Source of the DNA: Acidobacteria bacterium SCN 69-37
Lineage (GTDB): Bacteria; Acidobacteriota; Vicinamibacteria; Vicinamibacterales; SCN-69-37
Direction of reading: 5' to 3'
Assembly (NCBI GenBank): GCA_001724025.1
Contig: MEDJ01000019.1
Coordinates: forward strand, 1 to 64,000
DNA length: 64,000 nt
The notes beneath the pieces were generated by a model. It had not been told where the DNA came from. It did not search any database and saw only the letters and a program-made list of their open reading frames with translations. Below are positions 10,293 through 18,877 of the stretch, in pieces. The stretch's first letter is position 1, and each line of letters begins with the position of its first letter. Position numbers and translations under genes: made by a program.

Positions 10293-11491
10293 CGCGTCGC
10301 CGGCGGTCTCGTCGTCGGAGTAACCATGTCGCGGCCCAGAAAGCCGACGATCTCACGCGCGACGTACACACGGTTACGTGTACGGCCGGTCACCTCTACC
10401 AGGATCCCGAGGTCCTGGAGCTTCGTGATCACAGACCCGGCCGTGGCCGCAGTCTTCCCGATCAACTGCGCCACACGGGTCGGTGTCGTGGTGGGAACAC
10501 GGAACAGGTCGTCGACGACAGTTAGGAGGGGCCCCGAGGAGCGCACTGCGCGCACCTGCGTGTGATAACGCTCGCGAAGCGCAAGGAGGTCTTCGGTCAG
10601 CACCTGACCGTCGCGCGCGCACTCGGCTACGCCCTGGAGGAAGAACGCCAGCCACGACTCCCAGTCACCATGGGTACTGACACGCAGCAGCAGATCGACG
10701 TATGCCTGCCGGTGACGCTCGAAGTAGGCGCTCATGTAGAGGAGTGGCGCCGACAGGCGGCCGCGCTCGCAGAGCAGTAGAGGAATCAGCAACCGACCCA
10801 GGCGTCCGTTGCCATCCCGGAAGGGATGAATGGCTTCGAACTGATAGTGAGCGACTGCGACGCGCACGAGTGTCGGCATCACGTCGTGTTCGAGGTGAAG
10901 ATCGTGCTCCCACGCGTCGAGTGCTGTGTGCATCTCGTCGACCGGCGGCGGCACGAAACGCGCGTCACTGATCGGCGCGTGCTGGGACCCGATGTAATTC
11001 TGCTCCCGCCGGAACTCGCCCGGCAGGTCCCGGCCGCCACGCACGCCGTGTAGCAGAACAGCGTGGAGCTCACGAAGCAGCCGGCGGGAAACCGGCAATC
11101 CGTCCAGCAGTTCCAGGCCACGTTCCATGGCGCGAACGTAGTTGAGGACCTCGCGTGTATCCGCCGTGATGCGTTCGTCCTCCTCGTCGGTCGGGACACC
11201 CGCCTCGAGTAACACGAGCTGTTCGGGAGTAGTGAAGGTACCCTCGATGCGGCTCGAAAGAATGGCCTCGCGCCGGAGGAGCGGCTGGCCAATAAGGTAG
11301 GGACTGACCAGGCGGCCGGCCGAGCCGTTCAGGAGGCCGAGCGTATAGACTGCGTCTTCGAGCAGGCGCACCGTTCCGGTGCCCAGCCGGAGCTCCGCCG
11401 GCATGGCGTCAGGTACGAACGCCACGGTTCCCCCCTCGGGGACCGGGACCAGTCGACCAGGGCTATCCTGTGTGAAATCAGATGGTTGCAC
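10289..11491 (-). CDS. Fic family protein (AMP-transferase)
   Basis: This encodes 400 residues. The Fic core motif [12 protein letters not shown] begins at 222, and an N-terminal inhibitory motif SSRIEGT at 79-85 marks a self-inhibited (class II) enzyme. A C-terminal winged-helix-like segment (about 325-395, [15 protein letters not shown]) suggests DNA binding or autoregulation. The family transfers AMP to protein hydroxyls. It sits between the small 160-aa gene and the methylase, overlapping the methylase start. An 86-base gap upstream holds a palindromic operator candidate, so it may have its own promoter. Confidence 0.9.
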   Translation of the reverse strand: MQPSDFTQDSPGRLVPVPEGGTVAFVPDAMPAELRLGTGTVRLLEDAVYTLGLLNGSAGRLVSPYLIGQPLLRREAILSSRIEGTFTTPEQLVLLEAGVPTDEEDERITADTREVLNYVRAMERGLELLDGLPVSRRLLRELHAVLLHGVRGGRDLPGEFRREQNYIGSQHAPISDARFVPPPVDEMHTALDAWEHDLHLEHDVMPTLVRVAVAHYQFEAIHPFRDGNGRLGRLLIPLLLCERGRLSAPLLYMSAYFERHRQAYVDLLLRVSTHGDWESWLAFFLQGVAECARDGQVLTEDLLALRERYHTQVRAVRSSGPLLTVVDDLFRVPTTTPTRVAQLIGKTAATAGSVITKLQDLGILVEVTGRTRNRVYVAREIVGFLGRDMVTPTTRPPATR

Positions 11492-11513
11492 GGCTGGTGT
11501 CAGTAATTGAGAG

Positions 11514-11544
11514 AACTGAAATAACGCCCACCGCTATTTCAGTT
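11514..11544 (-). promoter_or_regulatory. palindromic operator candidate upstream of fic
   Basis: AACTGAAATA (11514-11523) is the exact reverse complement of TATTTCAGTT (11535-11544), separated by 11 bases. A related half, AAAATAGCGC, lies at about 11560. It is the only intergenic gap of note in the defence operon and is centred about 38 bases before the fic start. A self-regulating winged-helix Fic protein is a plausible binder, but this is inference. Confidence 0.45.
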
Positions 11545-11578
11545 TTCGGTGCGTTCCTAAAATAGCGCAACCGTTGCC

Positions 11579-12061
11579 CTAAGAGTACTTGGGATCCACC
11601 AGGAGTGCCCGCAGCGCCTTGAGTACCCTCCGGGGGTACTTGCGGTGCATGGCCATGCCGAGCCAGTAGGCGGCCTCTTCGCGTGGCATCGCCTCGATGC
11701 CCTCGGCGACCGCGCGGATGTAGCCGCGGTGGCGCATGGGCGCCAGCGCTCTGAACATGAGGCCCAGCCGCAGCGCCCACGTTTCGGGCACGGAGAAGCG
11801 GTGACGATCACCAGTGCGAGTGCGGGTGATGTCGATGTGCTCGGCGCGGAGCTGCCGGAGCAGACGATGCTCGACCAAGGCGAAGTTGCGGCCACCGAGC
11901 CCACCGACGTAACGCGCCTCGCGCACTTCCGGTGTCGCGTGCGAGGGCAACTGCCACACCTCGAGCAGCAGGTCGCCAGCGCCGCGACGCTTCACACGGA
12001 GTTCGTACTGCGGCGTCGCGTGCAGGATGTCGATGGTGGCAGGCTGACGGGCGGCGCTCAT
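11579..12061 (-). CDS. small conserved protein of DUF499/DUF1156 defence loci
   Basis: This encodes 160 residues with no recognisable catalytic motif. It is rich in Arg and mixed alpha/beta, with text such as YELRVKRRG, FALVEHRLLRQLR and AYWLGMAMHRKYPRR. The start overlaps the stop of the ATPase gene by 4 bases, so it belongs to the operon. Small proteins of this size often sit beside DUF499 ATPases in these loci (possibly the family named DUF7680; I could not check this). A structural or specificity role is likely. Confidence 0.75.
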   Translation of the reverse strand: MSAARQPATIDILHATPQYELRVKRRGAGDLLLEVWQLPSHATPEVREARYVGGLGGRNFALVEHRLLRQLRAEHIDITRTRTGDRHRFSVPETWALRLGLMFRALAPMRHRGYIRAVAEGIEAMPREEAAYWLGMAMHRKYPRRVLKALRALLVDPKYS

Positions 12062-15039
12062 GACCGTTCTCCTCGCACCAGCTCGGCGCGGGCTTCGACT
12101 GTGCCGGTGGCAAAACGCGCAAGGCGTTCCGCGAGCTTCTGAGGCTCGTCACCGTCCAGTGACAGACCAGCTGCGTACGTCAGCGAGTATGACATCGTCA
12201 GATCCTTCTCACCCGCCGATCGGAACTGGGGCTGGAGGAACTCCTTCACGACCAGCGCGTCCTTCGGCGCGCCCTCGAACGTCAGGTCGAGCGTGCTGCC
12301 GGTAGACGTCTCGTAGGCGGCGGTGATCTCGACGCTGGTCTCGGCGCCAGGAATGCCGGTCATCGAGTTCAGCAGGCGGAGCGCCTCGTCCGCGTCGAAA
12401 ACCCGCAGACGGATCGACCGGATCTGCATCCCCGTCTTCGTGCGAGCCTGATCCCACAGGTGCGTGAGTGCTTCCTTCAGCGGCGCCTCGGCACGAATCT
12501 CGATTGTTCCCGGCGGCAGAGGCGGCGGGGTCGGGAGCGGCGTAGGTCCCGGTGGCGTCGGCTGCGGCCCTGGACCCGGCGCAGGTGTTCGCGGCCAGAT
12601 GCCGTGCTCCCGGGCGTAGGCCATGGTGAAGACCATGGAGTTTTCGTCGACGCGGATCTCAGCCCCAGGGTCCCCAGGTCCCAGTAACAGGTCGGCACTC
12701 CGGTAGACGTAGACCTCTTCCTGAATCCCCTTGCGGACGAGTTCGATGAAGTTGTCATCACCGAGCAGGATGGGCAGCCGCGGATCCTTCCTGAACTCGT
12801 TGCGCAGGGCGGCTGTTGTGATCTGGCCCTTCTTCAGCGGCGTCTGGTCGCGCACGTAGGTGGGAGCCAGCGGCGCGTCGCTGGCTCGGCGGATCTTGTT
12901 GTTGTTCTCGAGGGCGCGGAGAATGGCGAGCTGGCCGGAACCGGGGCGCTCAGACGCCGAAGGTACATCGAGCGCCGTGTGGCCAAGCTCCACCGTGGCG
13001 CCCTCGAGCCTGTTGTTGCGCGACGGGAAGAATACATGTCGGTAGCAGGTCTGGATCGCCGCAGCCAGTCGCTGCTCGGACTGCTGGAAGCGCTCGCGTA
13101 CGTCGTGCTGCTGGTGTTCGGCGAGCTGACCGATCCGTTCGGGCCGCGCGATGGCCTGCAGCGCCAGCCGGCGCACCATCGCGTCCTTCATCATCGTCTT
13201 CTGCGTCTCGTCGGCGGACAGGAACACGAGGTTGTTCTGGAGCGCGCGGAACTCCGACTGTGTGCCCTTGTAGCGGAAGATCTTCTCTACGACCTTCGGC
13301 ACCTCGAGGCGGTCGCTGCGGACCGCTTCGTTGTCGTGACCGATCAGGACGAGGAACGGGCGTCCCTCCTCGATGGAGTCTGGAACGTCCTCTGGTCCCG
13401 CGGCGAATGGGATCAGGCGGAGCGTCTGACCCTCATAGATGGCGCGAATCCGGTCCTGCAGGTCGCCGCGGGCCGCGTCGCGATCGACCTGCTGCTCCTG
13501 GCGACGGATGATCAGGTTCAGGTTGGCTTCCGTGAGGAACCGCTGCGGCACACCGGGCCGGTCGTCGAGGTAGGCCGACTGCGACGTGAACTTCTGCCGC
13601 GCGTCGTTGATGAACCCAAGGTCCATGCCCGGCGCGAGCGACGCGAAGCGGAGTTCCTCGACCGACGCGCCCTTCAACGGGTCGTTGAACGCGAATGAGT
13701 GCCAGAGGATCGACCGCGCGACGGCTGATCCGAACGGCGGAAGGCCGGCATAGTCGGCCACATCGATCTGCTGCGCGAGGGCCGTGCCGTTCGCCGACGC
13801 CACGTCGTTGTCGATGGCGGGAGCGAAGTTCCGGAGACCCAGGCGGGTGACGATTTCCGTACGAGTCGGACCGAAGGCCGGGTCGAGGTGGTGCAGATGT
13901 ACGGCGTAGGTCTGTGCCGGCTGTTCAGACCAGAGTTTCGCGACGGCCTGCGTCAACAGACGCAGCATGCCGCGCACGCGTTGGAAGTTCTCGAGGGTCG
14001 CGAGTTTGTCAGTCAGCACTGACAGCAGCTCTGGGTGGAGCGGGTAGCTGCGGCGGAACTCTTCTGTCGGATTCGCGTTCAGGCGAGTCGTGGGCAGATC
14101 GCCGGCGTGCTGTTTCCAGAGCGCGCTGTAGGCCTCGACCGCCTCTGCCGCGCCGGCCTCGTCTATATGGGCGAAGAGGCGACGACGGAGGACGGCGGCG
14201 GTCTCGTGTTCGGCGGTTGGTTCGAGGAGCGTGGCCTTGCGCGCCGCAACGCTCTCCGCTTCGGCGAGCTTCTCGGCGAGGTAGTCGTTCTCCTGCGCAT
14301 AGGCGTCGGAAGCCCCGCTCTTACCGAGGGCGAGGGTGAACACCAGCACGACGCCCGGTGAACTCTCGACAGCCTTGAACAGCGCCGTCAGGAAGGGTGT
14401 CAGCTGATCGGCCTCGGGCCGACCTTTCACCTTGCGGAGGTACACCGACAACTCGTCGAGCAGCATCAGCGCGGGTCGGCCGCCGAAAAGCTCAACGATC
14501 GTGGAGGCGCCAGGGGCCTTGCGCTGCTCGTCACTCGCGCGGACCCGTTCGTAGCCAGCCTTCCCTCCAAGCGCATAGGCCAGTTCGCCCCAGGGCGTGA
14601 AGGCGCGTATGCCGTCGCCGACGTCGCGCCCGTTGGCCGGGTCCGCGTTTTCGCCGTCGAAGGCGGCAACGGTGACGGGCGTGGAGGGAACGAGGGCGCG
14701 CTCGACGAACTCGTCGATGTTCGCGACTCCGGCCGCGCCGTTCGCGACGTGGGCGAGGGCGATCAGGGCGTGGGTCTTGCCACCGCCGTATTGCGTGTCG
14801 AGCCGGAAGATGGCGCTCGCTTCCCCGCCCGCACCCGACAGGCGACGGAACACGTTGGTCAGCAGGGCCTTTAGTCCTTCGGTCGGGTGGGTGTTCGCGA
14901 AGAACAGCGCCGGGTCCTGATACTCCTTCGCCGCCTCTTTGCGAAGGACCCGCGCCAGGTCGGCGGCGAACTCACTTTCGCGAATGGTGCCGTGGCGGAC
15001 GTCGTCTCTGGGCTCGCAGGTGTCGAAAATCGTTCGCAT
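12058..15039 (-). CDS. DUF499-type AAA+ ATPase of the defence operon
   Basis: The protein is about 993 residues from the ATG at 15039; in-frame ATGs at 15051 and 15087 are also possible. I chose 15039 because MRTIFDTCEPR matches how DUF499 proteins begin. In this numbering the Walker A-like QYGGGKTH lies near residue 85-90 and the Walker B-like ALMLLDELSVYL near 190-200. A Pro-rich linker (PGPGPQPTPPGP) at about residue 810-840 separates a C-terminal domain. It is the first gene of the operon. DUF499 proteins recur with DUF1156 methylases in defence islands; the ATPase presumably powers DNA sensing or modification control. Confidence 0.9.
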   Translation of the reverse strand: MRTIFDTCEPRDDVRHGTIRESEFAADLARVLRKEAAKEYQDPALFFANTHPTEGLKALLTNVFRRLSGAGGEASAIFRLDTQYGGGKTHALIALAHVANGAAGVANIDEFVERALVPSTPVTVAAFDGENADPANGRDVGDGIRAFTPWGELAYALGGKAGYERVRASDEQRKAPGASTIVELFGGRPALMLLDELSVYLRKVKGRPEADQLTPFLTALFKAVESSPGVVLVFTLALGKSGASDAYAQENDYLAEKLAEAESVAARKATLLEPTAEHETAAVLRRRLFAHIDEAGAAEAVEAYSALWKQHAGDLPTTRLNANPTEEFRRSYPLHPELLSVLTDKLATLENFQRVRGMLRLLTQAVAKLWSEQPAQTYAVHLHHLDPAFGPTRTEIVTRLGLRNFAPAIDNDVASANGTALAQQIDVADYAGLPPFGSAVARSILWHSFAFNDPLKGASVEELRFASLAPGMDLGFINDARQKFTSQSAYLDDRPGVPQRFLTEANLNLIIRRQEQQVDRDAARGDLQDRIRAIYEGQTLRLIPFAAGPEDVPDSIEEGRPFLVLIGHDNEAVRSDRLEVPKVVEKIFRYKGTQSEFRALQNNLVFLSADETQKTMMKDAMVRRLALQAIARPERIGQLAEHQQHDVRERFQQSEQRLAAAIQTCYRHVFFPSRNNRLEGATVELGHTALDVPSASERPGSGQLAILRALENNNKIRRASDAPLAPTYVRDQTPLKKGQITTAALRNEFRKDPRLPILLGDDNFIELVRKGIQEEVYVYRSADLLLGPGDPGAEIRVDENSMVFTMAYAREHGIWPRTPAPGPGPQPTPPGPTPLPTPPPLPPGTIEIRAEAPLKEALTHLWDQARTKTGMQIRSIRLRVFDADEALRLLNSMTGIPGAETSVEITAAYETSTGSTLDLTFEGAPKDALVVKEFLQPQFRSAGEKDLTMSYSLTYAAGLSLDGDEPQKLAERLARFATGTVEARAELVRGERS

Positions 15040-15181
15040 GGACGAGGGCATTCTACGGGAGAGGGAGGCGAATGCGCGATTGGGCAACCCGATGGGTGAG
15101 AGCGGCTGCCGGCTCCCTGCGCACCGCTGCCTCGGAGGTCTCCGAAGCGGTGCGACCGACCTGGTGCTCCGGCATCACGTC

Positions 15182-15571
15182 TCATGGCCAGATGGTGCTC
15201 GATGCTTCCGGACCGCCGATCTCCTCGACTCGAACGACGAACTCCGCAAGGTCAGGCACACCTCGATCGATCGTAAGTTCAACAACTTTCCTCTTGTCGT
15301 ACTGCTCGATCGTCTTGAAAGTCTCGAGGTCTCGGAAGTGAACAACTGAGCGGGTAGCACCAGTGTTGATGTGCGCAAGCCGGATCCTGGTAGCGTATCG
15401 ACCCACCAGTCGGCGGGTATCGGCGAAAATCACAGTCTGTCGTTGCTCACGATACGCCCGAGCACTGCGAAGGTCGTTGAGGCGCTTTTCGTCAACCCAG
15501 AAGAAGACACGACCGTTCAGGAGCCGATGCCAGTCCTCACCCTCGCTCGGGCTCGTGACGCTGAACGGCAT
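15182..15571 (-). pseudogene. DUF7002-like protein, N-terminus missing
   Basis: From WHRLLNGRVFFWVDEKRL to the end, the text matches the C-terminal two thirds of DUF7002-type proteins (FADTRRLV, INTGATRS, VVELTIDRGVPDLAEFV). The N-terminal domain expected at higher coordinates is absent: around 15545-15565 the sequence switches to a ParA-like gene on the other strand. The first residues (MPFSVTSPSEGE) are therefore out-of-family text created at the junction. It is probably non-functional. Confidence 0.6.
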
Positions 15572-15944
15572 CTCGATTTCCGACTACTACGTCATCCCGA
15601 CGATTCCCGACCATCTGTCGACGTACGGCATCAAGCAGATTGTGGACCGCGTGAAGGACTTCGCAGAAACGATCGGCAAGACAATCACCCCGCTCGGGAT
15701 CCTCGCAACGAAATACCGGGCGCAGTCTTCCGTACATAGCGCGCAGCTGAACATTCTCAAGCGCTACACTGAGGCGCCGTTGTTCGACACGGTTATTCCC
15801 GAGAACAACGACATCGCGCAGGCCGCGGAGTTCAAGGCTGTCTCGACGATGAGGCAAAAGTGGGGCTACCGCGGCCAGTTCGACATCTACCGCGCCTTCA
15901 CGAAGGAGATCCTGGACCGCGTCCAGGTACCGGTAGCTCAATGA
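15562..15944 (+). pseudogene. ParA-family ATPase, C-terminal fragment
   Basis: Beginning at NGISISDYYVIPT, the text matches the C-terminal half of ParA/Soj-like ATPases (DHLSTYGIKQIVDRVKDF, ILATKYRAQS, TVIPENNDIAQA, WGYRGQFDIY). The Walker A N-terminal half is missing, replaced across a junction near 15560 by the truncated DUF7002-like gene. The frame closes at 15942-15944 and overlaps the next start by 4 bases, showing the original two-gene unit. Confidence 0.65.
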
Positions 15945-16339
15945 GCGTTTCGACCATTCGACGCCTGTTCGACGAGATCTTGGCCGAGGCGGAACGTCGT
16001 CCGGATTTTGCCCGGCGTCTCGTCGCGGCGATCACCAGCGGTCCGACAGGATCCGCGCAGCCGGTGGTCGGCGGCGCGAAGCCGGCGCGGCGCAACCGGC
16101 GCGCAGCGGGTGTCGTGAACCCCTTCGACCAGTTCGCGCACGGCGAGGACGTGCTGCGCTCATCCCTCGCGCCGCTCTCGGTGGAACAACTGAAGGACAT
16201 CGTTGCCGAGCACGCCATGGACTCGTCGAAGCTCGCACTCAAGTGGCGATCGCCTGAACGGCTCGTCGACCTCATCGTGACCACGGTTCGTTCCCGAATT
16301 CAGAAGGGAGACGCCTTCAAGCGCGCATTCGCTGGGTAG
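15941..16339 (+). CDS. partner protein of the ParA-like gene
   Basis: This encodes 132 residues. The ATG at 15941 overlaps the ParA fragment's stop (ATGA). The N-terminal half is basic (KPARRNRRAAG, about residues 45-58). The C-terminal half is a helical domain with LSVEQLKDIVAEH and RSPERLVDLIVTTVRSR. Small second genes of this type accompany non-partitioning ParA-like ATPases. With the ATPase truncated, it is probably an orphan. Confidence 0.55.
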   Translation: MSVSTIRRLFDEILAEAERRPDFARRLVAAITSGPTGSAQPVVGGAKPARRNRRAAGVVNPFDQFAHGEDVLRSSLAPLSVEQLKDIVAEHAMDSSKLALKWRSPERLVDLIVTTVRSRIQKGDAFKRAFAG

Positions 16340-16361
16340 CGATAACGACAAGACGCCTAGC

Positions 16362-16845
16362 GGTGTCCCCACGATTGTCCCTGCGAGGGGCAAAAGCCGC
16401 GTCTCCAGAGCCAACAGTAGCTAAGTCACGCGACAGCGGAAGTTGTTGAAGGGCGCGGATTTACGAGGAAAAACGAGGATGTCCGAGAGCCGAGTTTCCG
16501 TTTAGCAAACCATCGCCTTCAGCCACTCGGCCACCTCACCGCGGCGAGAAACCTAAGTATACGACAGGCTTCGAGTTACGGGAACGCTGCTCTGTCCAAA
16601 TTGTCCCTGGAATTGTCCCTGCCAGCTCGCAAAACACGACATGGCAAAGCGCAGTGCGCGCGCGCTGAGCGCCGATCGGGAACGCAACGGTTCTTTTCGC
16701 CGACAAGTATCCCGGCAAGTGATTGGCGCGCGCCGCTTTACTCGCATGAGCCGGCGTCCACATATCTGGTCGGTCGTGCGTCGAGGACGCGAAGCGCGCG
16801 CAGATCTGGCGCGCGAACGGGCCGCCGTCAGGCACCGGTCTTTGA
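16362..16845. repeat. attachment-site-like direct repeat, copy A
   Basis: This segment is repeated at 35364-35850 (copy B), and its left part recurs at 58302-58446 (copy C) and, inverted, at 58643-58798 (copy D). It contains GATTGTCCCT at 16373-16382 on one side, and AATTGTCCCT twice at about 16600-16620 on the other. In the middle is the core TTTCCGTTTAGCAAACC. Positions 16493-16587 match copy B with one mismatch. Repeated short sites flanking a tRNA-derived core are the layout of tyrosine-recombinase att sites. I infer this is the left border of a roughly 19-kb island. The bases after about 16630 are less similar but still alignable. Confidence 0.75.
16501..16540 (-). other. tRNA-Ser(GCU) 5' half (partial) in att copy A
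   Basis: Read on the minus strand, GGTGAGGTGGCCGAGTGG followed by the D-loop text and TTTGCTAAA matches positions 1-40 of a tRNA-Ser(GCU). After the anticodon loop the pairing strand of the anticodon stem, variable arm and T arm are absent; CGGAAACTCGG follows instead. It is not a functional tRNA. The break lies in the anticodon loop, a common crossover point for integrases. Confidence 0.7.
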
Positions 16846-17133
16846 AACCGGTTCCTGCTGTTTGAGGTGACCTCGACGGACGTCGTCCCGGCGCTGCCAA
16901 TGAAGCTGTTGCGGTGCAACGCCGTCCAAGACCGAAGTGGCCTGTCGCGGACGACGATCTAGCGGCTCGAACGTCGCGGAGAGTTTCCGAAGCGTGTCAG
17001 GATTACCTCAAGCCTCGTCGCCTGGCTGGACGACGAAGTCATGGCCCGGATCCGCTCCAAACAGGATTGCCCGGCGGCGTGACGTCAGGATCGCTCGCGG
17101 CTCCCGTTGGAGTACACAGGCGTGAGTGATACG
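16846..17133. other. intergenic stretch with no recognised feature
   Basis: Between att copy A and the first metal gene I see no convincing gene. Short open frames here have no family resemblance. The promoter of the following metal genes must lie here, but no clear -35/-10 pair stands out. Confidence 0.5.
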
Positions 17134-17442
17134 ATGGCGCCCACAATGTTCGGCCGGTTGAGTCGGCGTGTCGTTTTGGTCATCGCGCTGTTTGTCACAG
17201 TCGATGCCCTCGTCTGCCCGGTGATGTGCCTGGTCGCGGGCGCCGAGTCGCATCAGGCGTCTAGCTCTGGCACGCAGGGAACAGCTTCGCTGATTTGCGG
17301 CGCGTGCTCCGCTGGCACCGGCCCGCTTCAAAGTTACCTCCCGACGGCACTCGTGCTGGTCACGGATTGCCGCACCCTACCCATCGACCCACCGTGCATC
17401 GCGCCGGTCGGCGATATCGACCACCCGCCTCGGCTCGCCTAA
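17134..17442 (+). CDS. small exported Cys-containing protein
   Basis: About 102 residues from the ATG at 17134; a GTG or ATG slightly upstream is possible. A signal-peptide-like N-terminus (RRVVLVIALFVTVDALV) is followed by VCPVMC and then ICGACSAG. The C-terminal part is Pro-rich with a conserved-looking ending (DHPPRLA). It is immediately upstream of the czcCBA-like genes and is probably a periplasmic metal-binding or sensing peptide; no family is recognised. Confidence 0.55.
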   Translation: MAPTMFGRLSRRVVLVIALFVTVDALVCPVMCLVAGAESHQASSSGTQGTASLICGACSAGTGPLQSYLPTALVLVTDCRTLPIDPPCIAPVGDIDHPPRLA

Positions 17443-17523
17443 TCCCTTAGCAATTCGTTTCACCGGCACGGTCCATTAGTGGCCGTGCGCTCCGTTTTCA
17501 TTTGTGCAACTCGAGGGTTGTTT

Positions 17524-18873
17524 ATGCGGCTACTCGCATGGTCGTGTGTCGTGCTGTTCCTTTGCAGTGGCCTGCCGCCAGCGGCAGCGCAGGGTTTTCG
17601 GGAGTCGTTGGGGTCCGCGGTGTCTGGCGCGCACACCGTTCAGGTTGGCGCACAAGGCCAGGGGCTGGCGCCCGACGACTTTCAGCGTCTGGCGCTGGAG
17701 CGCAATGCCGATCTCCTGGCGGTACGTCAGGACATTGCGGCTGCCCGTGGATTTGTGACGCAGGCGCGGCTTCGTCCCAACCCTGGAGTGGACGTGAGCG
17801 TCACGAGCGGCCGGCCGCTCGGCTCGCCGGGCGAGCGCGCCTTCGACGTGGGTTATGCCCACACCATTGAGCTCGGAGGAAAGCGTGCGCGACGTATCGA
17901 TGTCGCGCAGGTAGGCGTTGAGATCGCCGAGTTCCTTGTGGCCGACCGCGAGAGGCTCCTGCGGGCGGACATTCATGCACGGTACGCGGAGGCGCTGGCT
18001 GCTGCACGTAACTTCGCGACGCTCGGGGAACTGTACGAGTTGAACGACAGGAGCTTGCGGGTTGCCACTCAGCGCGTGTCCGAGGGCGAAGGCGCACCGC
18101 TCGAGCGGATACTGCTGCAAGTAGAAGTCGGGCGCATGGCGGCCGATCGATCGCTCGCGGGAGGTGCGGCGGAACGGGCGTTCACCGCGCTCAAGCTCGC
18201 GTCTGGTATGCCGCCCAGTGATTCGCTTGTACTTCGAGGCGAGTTGACCACTCCGGGGGTGGACGTGTCGCTCGATCAGGCCGTCGAACGCGCTCTTATG
18301 CAGCGGCCGGATCTGAAGGCGGCACGGGCCGAGGAGGCACGCGCCGACGCCGAGCTGAGGCTGGCCGGAGCGGAGCGGGTCCCAGACGTCATTGGCGTCG
18401 TCCGCTACGAACAGAATTCGACGCGGTTCGAGCAGTTCGGCACCACCGCGAGCGGCCAGATCGTTCCGCTGCGCGACACGGACCGCACCCTCACCGCTGG
18501 TGTATCGATTCCGTTGCCGTTCGCGAATCGGAATCAGGGTGCCATCGAAGCCGCGCAGGCTCGCCGCCAGGCCGCGGCGCTGCGTCGCCAATACATCGAA
18601 CAGTCCGTTCGGGCGGATGTTCGGGCGGCCTTCGCGCAGTACGTAGGAGCACGCCAGGCCATTGATGCATTCGATGGGCAGGTCATCAAACAGGTTCAAC
18701 AGACGGTGAACATCATTCGCACAAGCTACGAACTCGGCGAGAGTCAGCTGCTAGACCTCGTACAGGAGCAGAGACGCCTGGTCGAAACGCAGAAGGCATT
18801 CACCGATGTACTGAAAGAGCTGTACATCGCCCGCGCGACGCTCGAAGCGGCCGTCGGCGGAGAGTTGAGGTAA
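17524..18873 (+). CDS. czcC: CzcC-like outer-membrane factor (TolC family)
   Basis: This encodes 449 residues and begins with a clear signal peptide (MRLLAWSCVVLFLCSG, cleavage after AAAQ). I chose the ATG at 17524 rather than the upstream in-frame start for that reason. Two long coiled-coil OEP repeats are visible, with typical text LRPNPGVDVSVTSG and the second-half equivalent AERVPDVIGVVRYEQNS. It forms the outer-membrane tunnel of the RND pump whose adaptor and transporter follow directly (4- and 10-base gaps). Confidence 0.92.
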   Translation: MRLLAWSCVVLFLCSGLPPAAAQGFRESLGSAVSGAHTVQVGAQGQGLAPDDFQRLALERNADLLAVRQDIAAARGFVTQARLRPNPGVDVSVTSGRPLGSPGERAFDVGYAHTIELGGKRARRIDVAQVGVEIAEFLVADRERLLRADIHARYAEALAAARNFATLGELYELNDRSLRVATQRVSEGEGAPLERILLQVEVGRMAADRSLAGGAAERAFTALKLASGMPPSDSLVLRGELTTPGVDVSLDQAVERALMQRPDLKAARAEEARADAELRLAGAERVPDVIGVVRYEQNSTRFEQFGTTASGQIVPLRDTDRTLTAGVSIPLPFANRNQGAIEAAQARRQAAALRRQYIEQSVRADVRAAFAQYVGARQAIDAFDGQVIKQVQQTVNIIRTSYELGESQLLDLVQEQRRLVETQKAFTDVLKELYIARATLEAAVGGELR

Positions 18874-18877
18874 TGAA

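Noticed and set aside
16501-16540. A functional tRNA-Ser gene
   Set aside because: Only the 5' half to the anticodon loop is present; the 3' half of the anticodon stem, variable arm and T arm are missing in both copies.
16830-16870. A second tRNA-Ser-like anticodon stem (ACCGGTCTTTGAAACCGGT)
   Set aside because: No acceptor, D or T arms can be found around it; it is probably a chance hairpin at the end of repeat copy A.
17530-18699. A 389-codon open frame on the minus strand
   Set aside because: It is antisense to czcC and has no protein-like features.
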